From assembly GCF_000955805.1 (NCBI RefSeq), contig NZ_JYOA01000008.1, positions 106,187 to 170,186 on the forward strand: a stretch of DNA of 64,000 bases. The letters are read 5' to 3'. This DNA comes from Pseudomonas sp. 21. GTDB taxonomy: Bacteria > Pseudomonadota > Gammaproteobacteria > Pseudomonadales > Pseudomonadaceae. The translations under genes were made by a program, and so were the position numbers. Positions 25,334 through 33,990 of the stretch are shown here, piece after piece. Positions within the stretch are counted from its first letter, which is position 1. Each line of letters begins with the position of its first letter. The notes beneath the pieces were generated by a model. It had not been told where the DNA came from. It did not search any database and saw only the letters and a program-made list of their open reading frames with translations.

Positions 25334-26239
25334 TCAGCCGGCGACTTTCGCCGGGAAGCACTCCACCAGCCAGTCGATGAACACCCTCAGGCGGTGCGTG
25401 ACGTAGCGATTGTGCGGGTAGACGACGTGGAAGGGGTAGGGCGCGGGGCGCCAGTCCGCGAGGATCTCCACCAGCGTGCCGTCGCGCAGGGCGCCGCCGG
25501 CGGCGTAGGAGAAGGTCTGGACAATGCCCATGCCGGCTACGCAGGCGGCCAGGTGCGCGTTGCTTTCGTTGACGCCGATGCGGTGCTCGAGCTTCAGCTC
25601 GCTGCGTTCACCGTCGCGCTCGAAGCGGAAGGGCACTGCCCGGCCATTCTGCGGCGACAGGTAGCTGACCAGCCGATGGCCATTGCGCAGCTCCTCCGGG
25701 TAGGCGGGGATGCCGTTGTGGCGCAGGTATTCGGGTGAGGCGCAGGTGACCATGGTCGCCTCGCCGATGCCGCGCGCGACCAGTGACGAGGCGTCCAGTG
25801 CGCCGCCGCGGATCACGCAATCGACGTTGTCGCCGATCAGGTCCACCGAGCGGTCGGACACGCCCAGGTCGATGCGGATGTCCGGATAGCGCGCGAGAAA
25901 GTCCGGCAGCAGGGGCACCAGCACGTCCCGCGCGGTGGAGCCGCCAACGTCGATGCGCAGGTGGCCGCGTGGCTTGCCGCGGGCGATGTTGAAGGTCGAG
26001 TCGATATCTTCCAGGTCGCGCAGCACGCGGGTGGCCTTGGCGTAATAGTCCTGGCCTTCCGGCGTCACCGTGACACGCCGCGTGGTGCGCTGCAGCAGGC
26101 GCACGCCCAGGTGCGCCTCCAGCTCCTGCACCAGCTTGCTCAGGGTGGCGTTGGGCATGTCCAGCGAGTCGGCGGCGCGGGTGAAGTTGCCGGCTTCCAC
26201 CACGCGGGCGAAGGCGCGGATGGCCTGGAGCTGATCCAT
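25334..26239 (-). CDS. LysR-family transcriptional regulator
   Basis: A 301-residue LysR protein starting MDQLQAIRAF, with the winged HTH at residues 1-60 and effector domain after it. It is of the CrgA/AaeR-like group with 'MDxLxAxRxFxxVVExGxFTxAA' N-termini. It is divergent from an SDR gene across 176 bases that hold a perfect 7-bp inverted repeat with LysR-type T-N11-A form, so it very likely controls that SDR and itself. It ends four bases after the convergent DyP gene. Confidence 0.93.
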   Translation of the reverse strand: MDQLQAIRAFARVVEAGNFTRAADSLDMPNATLSKLVQELEAHLGVRLLQRTTRRVTVTPEGQDYYAKATRVLRDLEDIDSTFNIARGKPRGHLRIDVGGSTARDVLVPLLPDFLARYPDIRIDLGVSDRSVDLIGDNVDCVIRGGALDASSLVARGIGEATMVTCASPEYLRHNGIPAYPEELRNGHRLVSYLSPQNGRAVPFRFERDGERSELKLEHRIGVNESNAHLAACVAGMGIVQTFSYAAGGALRDGTLVEILADWRPAPYPFHVVYPHNRYVTHRLRVFIDWLVECFPAKVAG

Positions 26240-26267
26240 GAGAACTCCTCTGAGCGGATCGTTTGAT

Positions 26268-26285
26268 TATCCATGGCTATGGATA
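26268..26285. promoter_or_regulatory. LysR-type operator TATCCAT-N4-ATGGATA
   Basis: Perfect 7-bp inverted repeat with a 4-base spacer, lying 29 bases before the LysR start and 131 bases before the SDR start. The T-N11-A core of LysR boxes is met within it. The surrounding 50 bases are A+T-rich, consistent with overlapping divergent promoters. Confidence 0.65.
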
Positions 26286-26415
26286 GTCATTCCATTGTAT
26301 GCGCTTTTTTCCATTAATCGGCTGCCCCTAGAGTAGCGCCATGCCTCACCGCAAGGCCGCGCCAGATGCCGGCCAGCAGGCAGAACCCTCAACCCGGAAA
26401 ACTCAGGAGCTCATC

Positions 26416-27165
26416 ATGAACAAGTCCCTCACAGGTAAAGTCGCACTGGTCACCGGCGGCAGCACCGGCATCGGCCTCGGCGCCGCACAGGAACTCGCCG
26501 CGCAAGGCGCGCGGGTGTTCATCACCGGCCGCCGCCAGGCTGAGCTGGATGCCGCCGTGGAAGCCATCGGCCCGGCCGCCACGGCCATCCGCGCCGACGC
26601 CTCGGTGCTCGCCGATCTCGATGCGGTGTATGCGCAGATCGCGAAGACCGCCGGCCGCCTGGACATCCTCTTCGCCAACGCCGGCGGCGGCGACATGCTG
26701 CCGTTGGGCGCGATCACCGAAGAACACTTCGACCGTATCTTCGGCACCAACGTGCGTGGCGTGCTGTTCACCGTGCAGAAGGCCCTGCCGCTGCTGACCG
26801 ATGGCGCGTCGGTGATCCTCACCTCGTCCACCACCTCGATCCAGGGCACGGCCAACTTCAGCGTCTACAGCGCCAGCAAGGCCGCCGTGCGCAACTTCGC
26901 CCGCTCCTGGGCGCTGGACCTGAAGGACCGTGGCATCCGCGTCAACGTCGTCAGCCCCGGCCCGGTGCGCACTCCCGGCCTCGGCGACCTGGTGCCCGAG
27001 GAAGCCCGCCAGGGCCTGTTCGACGCGCTGGCCAGCCAGGTGCCACTGGGCCGCCTGGGCGAGCCGCGGGAGATTGGCAAGGCGGTGGCCTTCCTGGCCT
27101 CGGAGTCGGCCAGCTTCATCAACGGCATCGAACTGTTCGTCGACGGCGGCATGGCGCAGGTCTGA
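26416..27165 (+). CDS. Short-chain dehydrogenase/reductase
   Basis: A 249-residue classical [11 protein letters not shown] at residues 13-20, 'NAGGG' in place of the usual NNAG, catalytic Y151 and K155 in 'YSASKAA', and '[11 protein letters not shown]' near the end. This is the common glucose-1-dehydrogenase/FabG-like type, so substrate cannot be named. CAGGAG lies before the ATG at 26416; an upstream in-frame ATG at 26341 would add a peptide unlike the family. Likely regulated by the divergent LysR gene. Confidence 0.92.
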   Translation: MNKSLTGKVALVTGGSTGIGLGAAQELAAQGARVFITGRRQAELDAAVEAIGPAATAIRADASVLADLDAVYAQIAKTAGRLDILFANAGGGDMLPLGAITEEHFDRIFGTNVRGVLFTVQKALPLLTDGASVILTSSTTSIQGTANFSVYSASKAAVRNFARSWALDLKDRGIRVNVVSPGPVRTPGLGDLVPEEARQGLFDALASQVPLGRLGEPREIGKAVAFLASESASFINGIELFVDGGMAQV

Positions 27166-27281
27166 CTGCACAAGGGGCCGGGCAGGGCGCAAGCCCTGAG
27201 CCGGCCCGAGTGACTCTGGTCGGCGAGCCCGATTGCCCGGTACATTCCTGCCTGCAGCCATCAAGACAGGAGCCGCCAGCC

Positions 27282-28040
27282 ATGAACAGCCCCTCCAGCG
27301 ATCTGCGCAACTGGTTCGACCAGGGCGGCCAGGCCTATGCGCGCTTCCGCCCGCAGTACCCGGCGGAGCTCTCCGCCTACCTGGCCTCGGTGGCGCCGGA
27401 CCGGGCGCTCGCGGTCGACGTCGGGTGCGGAAACGGCCAACTGACACGGCAATTGGCCGAGCATTTCAATGAGGTGGTCGGCTTTGATCCCAGTGCGGAC
27501 CAGATCGCCCACACGGTGCCGCAGGAGAACCTCAGCTACGCCTGCGCCCCGGCTGAAAACCTCCCGCTGCCCAGCCGCAGCGCCAGCCTGATCACCGCCG
27601 CACAGGCGGCGCACTGGTTCGACCTGCCGAGGTTCTACGCTGAGGTACGACGGGTCGCCGAGCCCAACGCGATCCTGGCGCTGATCAGCTATGGCGTGCT
27701 GCGCCTGGATGGCGCACTGGGCGAGCGCTTCGAACAGTTCTACTGGAAAGAGATCGGCCCTTACTGGCCCGCCGAACGCAAGCTGGTGGACAGCGGCTAC
27801 GCCACCCTCGATTTCCCTTTCGGCGAATTTCCGGGGGCGGAGATCGCCATTCGCCTGGAGTGGAACCTCGAGGAATTCCTCGGCTACGTCTCCACCTGGT
27901 CGGCAGTGCGCAGCGCCCGCGAAGCCGGGCGCGAAGACCTGCTGCATGACTTCGCCTCCGACCTGGCCGGGCGCTGGGGCGACCGCGCGGCGCGGCATCC
28001 GGTCAGTTGGCCGATCAACATGAGGATTGGCCGGGTGTGA
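27282..28040 (+). CDS. Class I SAM-dependent methyltransferase
   Basis: A 252-residue protein with the SAM-binding motif I 'VDVGCGNGQ' at residues 45-53, the acidic 'GFDPS' end of strand 2 and 'AQAAHWFDLPRFYAEVRRV' after motif II, a form seen in methyltransferase-11 proteins related to yeast Crg1/trans-aconitate methyltransferase. ACAGGAG precedes the ATG. It has its own short leader after the SDR and is convergent with the PhyH gene. Substrate unknown. Confidence 0.9.
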   Translation: MNSPSSDLRNWFDQGGQAYARFRPQYPAELSAYLASVAPDRALAVDVGCGNGQLTRQLAEHFNEVVGFDPSADQIAHTVPQENLSYACAPAENLPLPSRSASLITAAQAAHWFDLPRFYAEVRRVAEPNAILALISYGVLRLDGALGERFEQFYWKEIGPYWPAERKLVDSGYATLDFPFGEFPGAEIAIRLEWNLEEFLGYVSTWSAVRSAREAGREDLLHDFASDLAGRWGDRAARHPVSWPINMRIGRV

Positions 28041-28079
28041 GTGCTCAGAGGCCGGTCGCTGGGCTGGCGCGCGGCGGAG

Positions 28080-28793
28080 TCAATCGCTGTGCAAGCGTTG
28101 GCGTGCCGTGATCTGCCCGGTGTCCGGTGGATCGAAGCGTTCATCCGTGCTCATCCGGACGTTACGTAGCGCCAGTGTCTCCAGATGCGCTGCGTGGAGT
28201 GGTTCGGCTCGGTAGCTGATCAGGATCGTGCGACGGCGCGCGCCGTTGATATTCAAGCTGCCGGCGTGCACGAGATCGACGTCGAACACCAGGATGTCGC
28301 CGGCCTGGCCGCTCAACTGCAAGGAACGGGACTCGTCGAGGGGGTCGAAGGGCGGCTCGCCAGGGGCGGGCCGATGACTGCCGGGGGCGACGCGGGTGGC
28401 TCCATTTTTCGGCGAGAAGTCATCGAGGAAGGCGAGGGCGCTGACCATGTCGCCCGGACGCTGGGCGGACAGATCACGGTGCAGTTGCTGATGGCCGCCC
28501 CCGGGCAGGGGTTCGCGGCCCTCGGCCTGGGCGAGGAAGAAGCGCTCGCCGATCAGCGCTCCAGCTGCCGCCAGCAACGGCGGCAGACGACACACCGCCT
28601 GGGTGCAGGGCTCCAGGTCGAGCTGCGCGTGGCGCCAGTCCGTGCCGCGGGGCACGGGCCAGCATTCCGAAGGCAGGACGTTGGCATCGAAAGCCGCGCG
28701 CAGCTCCTCCAGCATGGCGAGCGGGATCGCCTGGCGCAGCAGTGCGTAACCATCGGTGTGGAGTCGCTGGTGATCGAACCTGCCTGCGTCCAT
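28080..28793 (-). CDS. Phytanoyl-CoA dioxygenase (PhyH)-family Fe(II)/2-oxoglutarate oxygenase
   Basis: A 237-residue protein. The iron-binding triad is visible as H105-x-D107 in 'LHRDLSA' and H176 in 'LVHAGSLN', and the 2-oxoglutarate-binding Arg is among R186-R188. PhyH relatives hydroxylate small molecules or toxins and include ectoine hydroxylase, but the sequence lacks evidence for a named substrate. It is transcribed away from the secretion-type cluster that starts at 28968, with which it shares a divergent region of about 170 bases; whether it belongs to that cluster's set of oxygenases is unclear. Confidence 0.87.
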   Translation of the reverse strand: MDAGRFDHQRLHTDGYALLRQAIPLAMLEELRAAFDANVLPSECWPVPRGTDWRHAQLDLEPCTQAVCRLPPLLAAAGALIGERFFLAQAEGREPLPGGGHQQLHRDLSAQRPGDMVSALAFLDDFSPKNGATRVAPGSHRPAPGEPPFDPLDESRSLQLSGQAGDILVFDVDLVHAGSLNINGARRRTILISYRAEPLHAAHLETLALRNVRMSTDERFDPPDTGQITARQRLHSD

Positions 28794-28967
28794 TTGCCTG
28801 TCGTCCCTGAAGTCTGTTCGATGGCCCGGCCTAGAGCGGTTGCTGCCCTGAGCCGGGTTTTCGCCGGCGCTGACCGGCAGCCAAGCCTACGGAGGAATTC
28901 TGCTGCGGCCAATATCCGCCGCTTGCGGAGTGCCGTAGACTCCCGCGATCTGCAGGGAGAGCTGACA

Positions 28968-29747
28968 ATGCGTAAAGGGATCTGGCTGGGTTTTGGGGTG
29001 TCGCTGTGCGTGGCGGGAGCGGTCTATGCCGCGGACCCTGCTCAGGACGACCCCCTGCTGTCGAGCCCGTCTTCCTCCAATGGTGCGGGCGACGTTCGTG
29101 GCATCCTGCGGGCGCGGGACCAGGCGATGCTGTCCAGCGAGCTGTCCGGGCGCATCCTGGAAATGCCCTTCGCGGACGGTCAGTCCTTCCGCAAGGGCGA
29201 TGTGCTGGTGCGCTTCGACTGCTCGGCCTATCAGGCCCAGCTCAATGCCGCCCAGGCCGGCGCCAAGGCGGCCAGCGAGCAACTGGGGCACAACCGCCAG
29301 CTGGCAGCGCTCAACTCGGTGGGGCGCTTCGAGGTCGCACTGGCCGAGGCCAAGCTCTCCGAAGCCCAGGCGCAGGCCCAGGTGTACAAGGTCCAGGTCG
29401 GCCGCTGTGCGGTGGTCGCACCCTTCGATGGCCAGGTGGTGCAGCGCAAGGCGCAGCCCTTCGAGAGCGTTTCCGGCGGCGCGCCGCTGCTGGAAATCGT
29501 CGACAACCGCAGTCTGGAAATCCGCCTGCTGGTGCCTTCGCGCTGGGTGTCCCGGCTGAAGGTGGGGCAGTCCTTCACCTTTGTTCCCGATGAAACCGGC
29601 CAGCCGCTGCAGGTGGAAGTCAAACGCCTGGGCGCGCGGATCGACGAGGGCAGCCAGATGCTGCCGCTGATCGCTTCGCTGCCGGGGGACGCCAAAGGCC
29701 TGCTGGCTGGCATGAGTGGCACCGCGCGCTTCGCGGAGACGCCATGA
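28968..29747 (+). CDS. HlyD-type periplasmic adaptor protein
   Basis: A 259-residue exported protein: signal peptide at residues 1-22 (cut after 'AVYA'), lipoyl/barrel-sandwich halves around a short alpha-hairpin ('YQAQLNAAQAGAKAAS' to 'LSEAQAQAQVYKVQVGR'), then 'VVAPFDGQVVQR'. It is short for an RND or T1SS adaptor. AGGGAGAG lies before the ATG, while a long open frame upstream in the same phase is non-coding. It starts a run of three adaptor genes that overlap by 4 bases each (ATGA), so they are translationally coupled and presumably form one envelope complex with the TolC-type protein 16 kb downstream. Confidence 0.87.
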   Translation: MRKGIWLGFGVSLCVAGAVYAADPAQDDPLLSSPSSSNGAGDVRGILRARDQAMLSSELSGRILEMPFADGQSFRKGDVLVRFDCSAYQAQLNAAQAGAKAASEQLGHNRQLAALNSVGRFEVALAEAKLSEAQAQAQVYKVQVGRCAVVAPFDGQVVQRKAQPFESVSGGAPLLEIVDNRSLEIRLLVPSRWVSRLKVGQSFTFVPDETGQPLQVEVKRLGARIDEGSQMLPLIASLPGDAKGLLAGMSGTARFAETP

Positions 29748-31063
29748 ACGCGCCGCAGGTCGGTCTGGCCGAGCGGGTCTTTGCGCAGTTTCTCGCCCTG
29801 GAGCGGCAGGCGCGGGCCTGCCCGACGGTGGAGCAACTGGCGTATCACATGGTCAACGACGCCCAGGGGCTGTTCGGTTACCGCCACGCGGCGTTGCTGA
29901 TCGCGGGCAAGGTGAGGGCACTCACCGGCATCAGCGTGGTGGAGCCCAACGCTCCCTTCGTGGCTTTCGTCGAGCAGGCTTGCGGCCAGTTGCACCAGCG
30001 CGATGTGCTGGGCAAGGCGCAGCGCGTGGACTTCCAGCAGTTGGGTGCGCAGCAGCAGGCCGATTGGCAGGAGCTCTCCGCCGGCGAGGTCTTCTGGTTG
30101 CCGCTGGCTGATCGGCAGGGCGCAGTCTTCGGTGGCCTCTGGCTGGCCCGCGAACAGTCATGGAGCGAGGCGGAGCAGGCGTTGCTGGTGCAGTTGGGCG
30201 ATGCCTACGCGCATGCCTGGACGGCCCTGCAGCCGCGCAAGCCCTGGCGGCTGCGCTGGCCGAAGAAGAAGTTGCTGGCGATTGCCGCAGCGCTCTGCCT
30301 GTTGCTGCTCGCGCCGGTGCGCCAGTCCGTGCTGGCGCCGGCCGAAGTGGTGCCGCTGGATGGCCAGGTGATCGCCGCGCCGCTGGACGGCGTGATCCAG
30401 CAGGTGCTGGTCAAACCCAACCAGGCGGTGAAGTCCGGCGAGCTGCTGGTGCGCTTCGACGCCACCACCTTGCAAGCCCAGGCCGATGTCGCCGAACGCT
30501 CCCTGGGTGTCGCCGAAGCCGAGCTGAAGGCCAACTCACAACGCGCCTTCTCCGATGCCGAGTCCGGCGCCAAGGTCGATCTGCTGGCGGCGCGGGTGGA
30601 GCAGAAGCGCGCCGAACGTGACTATGCCCGTGACCTGCTGGCCCGCGCCGAAGTGCGGGCGCCGCGCGACGGCATTGCGGTGTTTGCCGATGCTGAGCGC
30701 TGGACCGGCAAGCCGGTGCAGACCGGCGAGCGCCTGATGGAACTGGCGGACCCGCACCAGGCGGAGCTGCGCATCGACCTGGCGGTGGGCGACGCCATCG
30801 TCCTTGAACCCGGTTCGGAAGTGGTGCTGCTGCTCGACAGCGATCCGTTGCGCCGCCATGACGCGCATCTGCAGCGCGCGGCCTACGAGGCCCAGACCAC
30901 CGCTGCCGGGCAGCTGGCGTATCGACTGGACGCGGCGTTCGTCGACGCGCCCCCGCGTATCGGCCTGCGCGGCACCGCCAAGCTGTATGGCGATCGCGCC
31001 CCGCTGGCTTATTACCTGTTGCGCCGGCCACTGGCGGCTGCGCGCCAGAGCCTGGGGCTGTGA
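29744..31063 (+). CDS. GAF-HlyD membrane fusion protein
   Basis: A 439-residue protein. Residues about 1-165 look like a GAF-type domain that would be cytoplasmic, followed by a membrane helix at about 175-192 ('LLAIAAALCLLLLAPV') and a periplasmic HlyD/lipoyl part ('VVPLDGQVIAAPLDGVIQQVLVKPNQAVKSGELLVRFD' pattern) with a coiled-coil hairpin. A cytoplasmic sensor-like domain joined to an adaptor is not usual in T1SS. It overlaps its neighbours on both sides by 4 bases. Inference: it may link a cytoplasmic ligand or partner to assembly of the export complex. Confidence 0.87.
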   Translation: MNAPQVGLAERVFAQFLALERQARACPTVEQLAYHMVNDAQGLFGYRHAALLIAGKVRALTGISVVEPNAPFVAFVEQACGQLHQRDVLGKAQRVDFQQLGAQQQADWQELSAGEVFWLPLADRQGAVFGGLWLAREQSWSEAEQALLVQLGDAYAHAWTALQPRKPWRLRWPKKKLLAIAAALCLLLLAPVRQSVLAPAEVVPLDGQVIAAPLDGVIQQVLVKPNQAVKSGELLVRFDATTLQAQADVAERSLGVAEAELKANSQRAFSDAESGAKVDLLAARVEQKRAERDYARDLLARAEVRAPRDGIAVFADAERWTGKPVQTGERLMELADPHQAELRIDLAVGDAIVLEPGSEVVLLLDSDPLRRHDAHLQRAAYEAQTTAAGQLAYRLDAAFVDAPPRIGLRGTAKLYGDRAPLAYYLLRRPLAAARQSLGL

Positions 31064-33156
31064 TGCTGCCGGCACTGCGACCGGACCTGCAGTTGTCGCC
31101 GGCCGCCCCTGCGCTTGATGGTGCGCCGCAATGGACGCTGGCCGACCCGTTGCGCGGACGCTACTTCAAGCTCGGCGCTGCGGCGGTGAGGCTGTTGCGC
31201 CACTGGGCGCTGGGCGACCCGCAGCGGGTGCTGGGGGCGGCCAATGCAGAAACCGGCGAGGCCCTGGGGGCGCAGGAGCTGGAAGAGTTCCTGCGCTTCC
31301 TGCGCGGGCATGACCTGATCGCCGCCGTGGACGCCGAACAGCGCGCCAGCTATGGGCAGAAGGCGCAGCTGCAAAAGCGCAGCCTCTGGCAGAAGGTGCT
31401 GCACCAGTACCTGTTCTTCCGTATCCCGCTGTGGCGCCCGGATGCCTTCCTCAATCGCGCCTGGCCGGTCCTGCAGCGTAACGGCGGGTGGCTACTGCGC
31501 TGGGGCCTGCCGCTGGTGTTCGCCCTCGGGCTGTTCCTGGTGGCGCGGGACTGGCAGCGCTTCCTGGCGACCTTCCCGCATTTGTTCAGCCTGGGCGGGG
31601 CGCTGGCCTTCGGTGTGTCACTGACCTTCGCCAAGCTCTGCCACGAGTTCGGTCATGCCTTCATGGCCAAGCGGGCCGGTTGCCGGGTGCAGAGCATGGG
31701 CCTGGCGTTCATGGTGATGCTGCCGATGTTCTACACCGACGTCAGCGATGCCTGGCGCGTGAGCGACCGACGCTCGCGGCTGCTGATCGGTGCCGGTGGC
31801 GTACTGGCCGAACTGGTGCTGGCGGTGCTCGCGCTGCTGGCCTGGTCGCTGCTGCCGGACGGCCCCCTGCGCACCTCGGCCTTCATGCTCGCCAGTGCCA
31901 CCTGGATCACCACGGTGCTGGTGAACCTCAATCCGTTCATGCGCTTTGACGGTTACTTCCTGCTGACCGACCTGCTCGGCGTGGAGAACCTCCAGGCGCG
32001 GGCTTTCGCGCTGTGTCGCTGGCGTCTGCGCGAGGCGCTGTTCGGATACGGCGAACCCATGCCCGAACCCTGGCCTGCGCCGCTGCGCCGGCGCCTGCTG
32101 ATCTGGGGGTATGGTTCCTGGATCTGGCGCGCAGTGCTGTTCTTCGGTATCGCCCTGGCGGTCTACCACCTGTTCTTCAAGCTGCTGGGCATCTTCCTGA
32201 TGCTGGTGGAGCTGGTCTGGTTCATCGGACTGCCGATCTGGCGCGAGCTGCACGAATGGTGGCAGCGCCGCGATCAGGCCGCGCCCCACAAGATCGTCTG
32301 GCTCGGCCTGGCGCTGCTGGCTCTGTTGGCGCTGCTGGTATTGCCCTGGCGCAGTGCCGTGGAAGTGCCGGCGCAGCTGGAGACGACGCGTGCCGTGGCG
32401 CTGCATGCGCCTGTGGCTGCGCAGGTCGGGCGACTGCTGGTGCGCGATGGCCAGACGGTGGAGCAGGGCGCGTTGCTGCTGGAGCTGACCTCGCCGGACC
32501 TCGATGCCAGGCAACTCATCGTGCGCCGCGAGATCGACCTGCTGCAGTTGCAGTTGCGCCGTCAGGCGGGCCGCAGCGAGACGGCTGCCGATGTCGGCAT
32601 TCTCGAACAACGGCTGGCGGAGTCGGTGGCCCAGTACCGGGGCCTGGCCGCCCAGCGCGAGCGCCTGCAATTGCGCGCGCCGCAGGCCGGGGTCATCCGC
32701 GACCTGCTGCCGGATCTGAGCCCCGGCCGATGGCTGAAGCCCGCCGATGTGCTGGTGCGCGTGGTGGAGCCAGGCCTGCGCCTGCGCGGCTATCTGGCGG
32801 AGGCGGACCTGTGGCGGGTGCAGAGCGGCGCGCAAGGGCGCTTCATCGCCGACGACCCGGCCCGCCCGGCCGTGCCGGTGCAGCTGGATGAGGTGGACGC
32901 CAACGGTGCGGTCTTTGTCGAGCTGGAGGCGCTGAGCTCCGACCACCACGGCCCGATTGCCGTGCGCCGCGATGCCCAGCAGCGCGCCGAGCCGGTCCAG
33001 GCGCAATACGGTGTGCGCCTGAGCCTGCGCGACGCCCCGTGGTCCCTGGCGCAGCCGCAGCGTGGCATGGTCGTGCTGGAAGGCAGCGGGCAGTCGATCC
33101 TGGGGCTTGCCTGGCGGCGACTGGCCGCATTGGGTGTGAGGGAAAGCGGATTCTGA
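31060..33156 (+). CDS. M50 metalloprotease-HlyD fusion, polytopic membrane protein
   Basis: A 698-residue protein. An N-terminal cytoplasmic part of about 140 residues is followed by several membrane helices carrying the M50 (site-2 protease) zinc motif H195-E-F-G-H199 and the second motif 'NPFMRFDG' with D297, then a last helix near residues 412-430 and a periplasmic HlyD/lipoyl domain with alpha-hairpin to the C-terminus. Both catalytic motifs are intact, so proteolysis is plausible. Similar M50-HlyD proteins accompany peptide and RiPP export genes. It overlaps the upstream adaptor by 4 bases. In this cluster it takes the place where an ABC exporter ATPase would be expected. Confidence 0.88.
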   Translation: MMLPALRPDLQLSPAAPALDGAPQWTLADPLRGRYFKLGAAAVRLLRHWALGDPQRVLGAANAETGEALGAQELEEFLRFLRGHDLIAAVDAEQRASYGQKAQLQKRSLWQKVLHQYLFFRIPLWRPDAFLNRAWPVLQRNGGWLLRWGLPLVFALGLFLVARDWQRFLATFPHLFSLGGALAFGVSLTFAKLCHEFGHAFMAKRAGCRVQSMGLAFMVMLPMFYTDVSDAWRVSDRRSRLLIGAGGVLAELVLAVLALLAWSLLPDGPLRTSAFMLASATWITTVLVNLNPFMRFDGYFLLTDLLGVENLQARAFALCRWRLREALFGYGEPMPEPWPAPLRRRLLIWGYGSWIWRAVLFFGIALAVYHLFFKLLGIFLMLVELVWFIGLPIWRELHEWWQRRDQAAPHKIVWLGLALLALLALLVLPWRSAVEVPAQLETTRAVALHAPVAAQVGRLLVRDGQTVEQGALLLELTSPDLDARQLIVRREIDLLQLQLRRQAGRSETAADVGILEQRLAESVAQYRGLAAQRERLQLRAPQAGVIRDLLPDLSPGRWLKPADVLVRVVEPGLRLRGYLAEADLWRVQSGAQGRFIADDPARPAVPVQLDEVDANGAVFVELEALSSDHHGPIAVRRDAQQRAEPVQAQYGVRLSLRDAPWSLAQPQRGMVVLEGSGQSILGLAWRRLAALGVRESGF

Positions 33157-33189
33157 GGCGGCGGCTTTTCTCGGAGCAGGGAGAGTTCC

Positions 33190-33990
33190 ATGAGCGCGAC
33201 ATCGTTACCCCGCTGCGCCCGGCTTGGGCTGGATATCCCGTTGCCGCCGTTGCTCGAGGCATTGGCTGCGGTGGACGAAGCGGCCTGGCAAGGGCATTTC
33301 AACAGCGGTTTCTACGAAGGAGACTGGAGCGGCGTTGCGCTGATCACGCCTGACGACGCTCCGATGCCCTTGGCGCCGGGGCTGGGCGCGCCGCTGGCCA
33401 GCGAGCTGTTGCGGCGCAGCGCGGCCTGGCAGGCGGCACTGGGCGCCTTCCGCACGACGATCCGTAGCGCGCGCCTGCTGCGGCTGGGCTGCGGCTCGCG
33501 GATTCACGAGCACTGCGATCCGGACCTGGGGTTGCCCGACAGTGACCTGCGCCTGCACCTGCCGCTGCTGAGCTCCGACGGTGTCGAGTTCCTGGTGGAC
33601 GGGCTGCAGGTGCCGATGCGTCCGGGAGAGTGCTGGTTCGTCGATCTCGCCCGCCCGCACCGGGTCGATAATCCGGGGCCCGGGGAGCGCATCCACCTGG
33701 TGCTCGACTGCCAGCGCAACGACTGGCTGCTGGCGTTGATCGAACAGGGGCTGGCAGAAACGCCGAGCCTGCGTCCCGGTCGAGCGGTCCTGGCATTCGA
33801 GCAGTTCCGCGCGCGGGTAGCGCTGGAGCCCGAGCTTGCGCAGGCGCTGCGCTCGCTGACCGACAGCGCAGATTTCGTTGAACAGGTGGTTGCTCTGGGC
33901 CGCGCCCATGACCTGCATTTTTCCGCCGGTGACGTTCGCGCCACGATGCGCCTGGCCCGCAGAGCCTGGAGTGACCAATGGAGAACCTGA
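33190..33990 (+). CDS. Aspartyl/asparaginyl beta-hydroxylase domain fused to a Nif11-like domain
   Basis: A 266-residue protein. Residues about 85-175 match the Asp/Asn beta-hydroxylase fold: first iron ligand H108 in 'HEHCD', R121 in 'DLRLHLPL', and second ligand H157 in 'ARPHRVDN'. Residues about 204-258 have the Nif11 pattern: 'FRARVALEPELAQAL', then 'FVEQVVALGRAHDLHFSAGDV'. Nif11 domains are best known as leader peptides of RiPPs; here one is carried by the enzyme itself. AGGGAGAG precedes the ATG, and it ends overlapping the sulfotransferase gene by 13 bases. Inference: it hydroxylates Asp/Asn residues of a cluster-encoded protein, such as the giant repeat protein or the collar proteins. 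Confidence 0.85.
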   Translation: MSATSLPRCARLGLDIPLPPLLEALAAVDEAAWQGHFNSGFYEGDWSGVALITPDDAPMPLAPGLGAPLASELLRRSAAWQAALGAFRTTIRSARLLRLGCGSRIHEHCDPDLGLPDSDLRLHLPLLSSDGVEFLVDGLQVPMRPGECWFVDLARPHRVDNPGPGERIHLVLDCQRNDWLLALIEQGLAETPSLRPGRAVLAFEQFRARVALEPELAQALRSLTDSADFVEQVVALGRAHDLHFSAGDVRATMRLARRAWSDQWRT

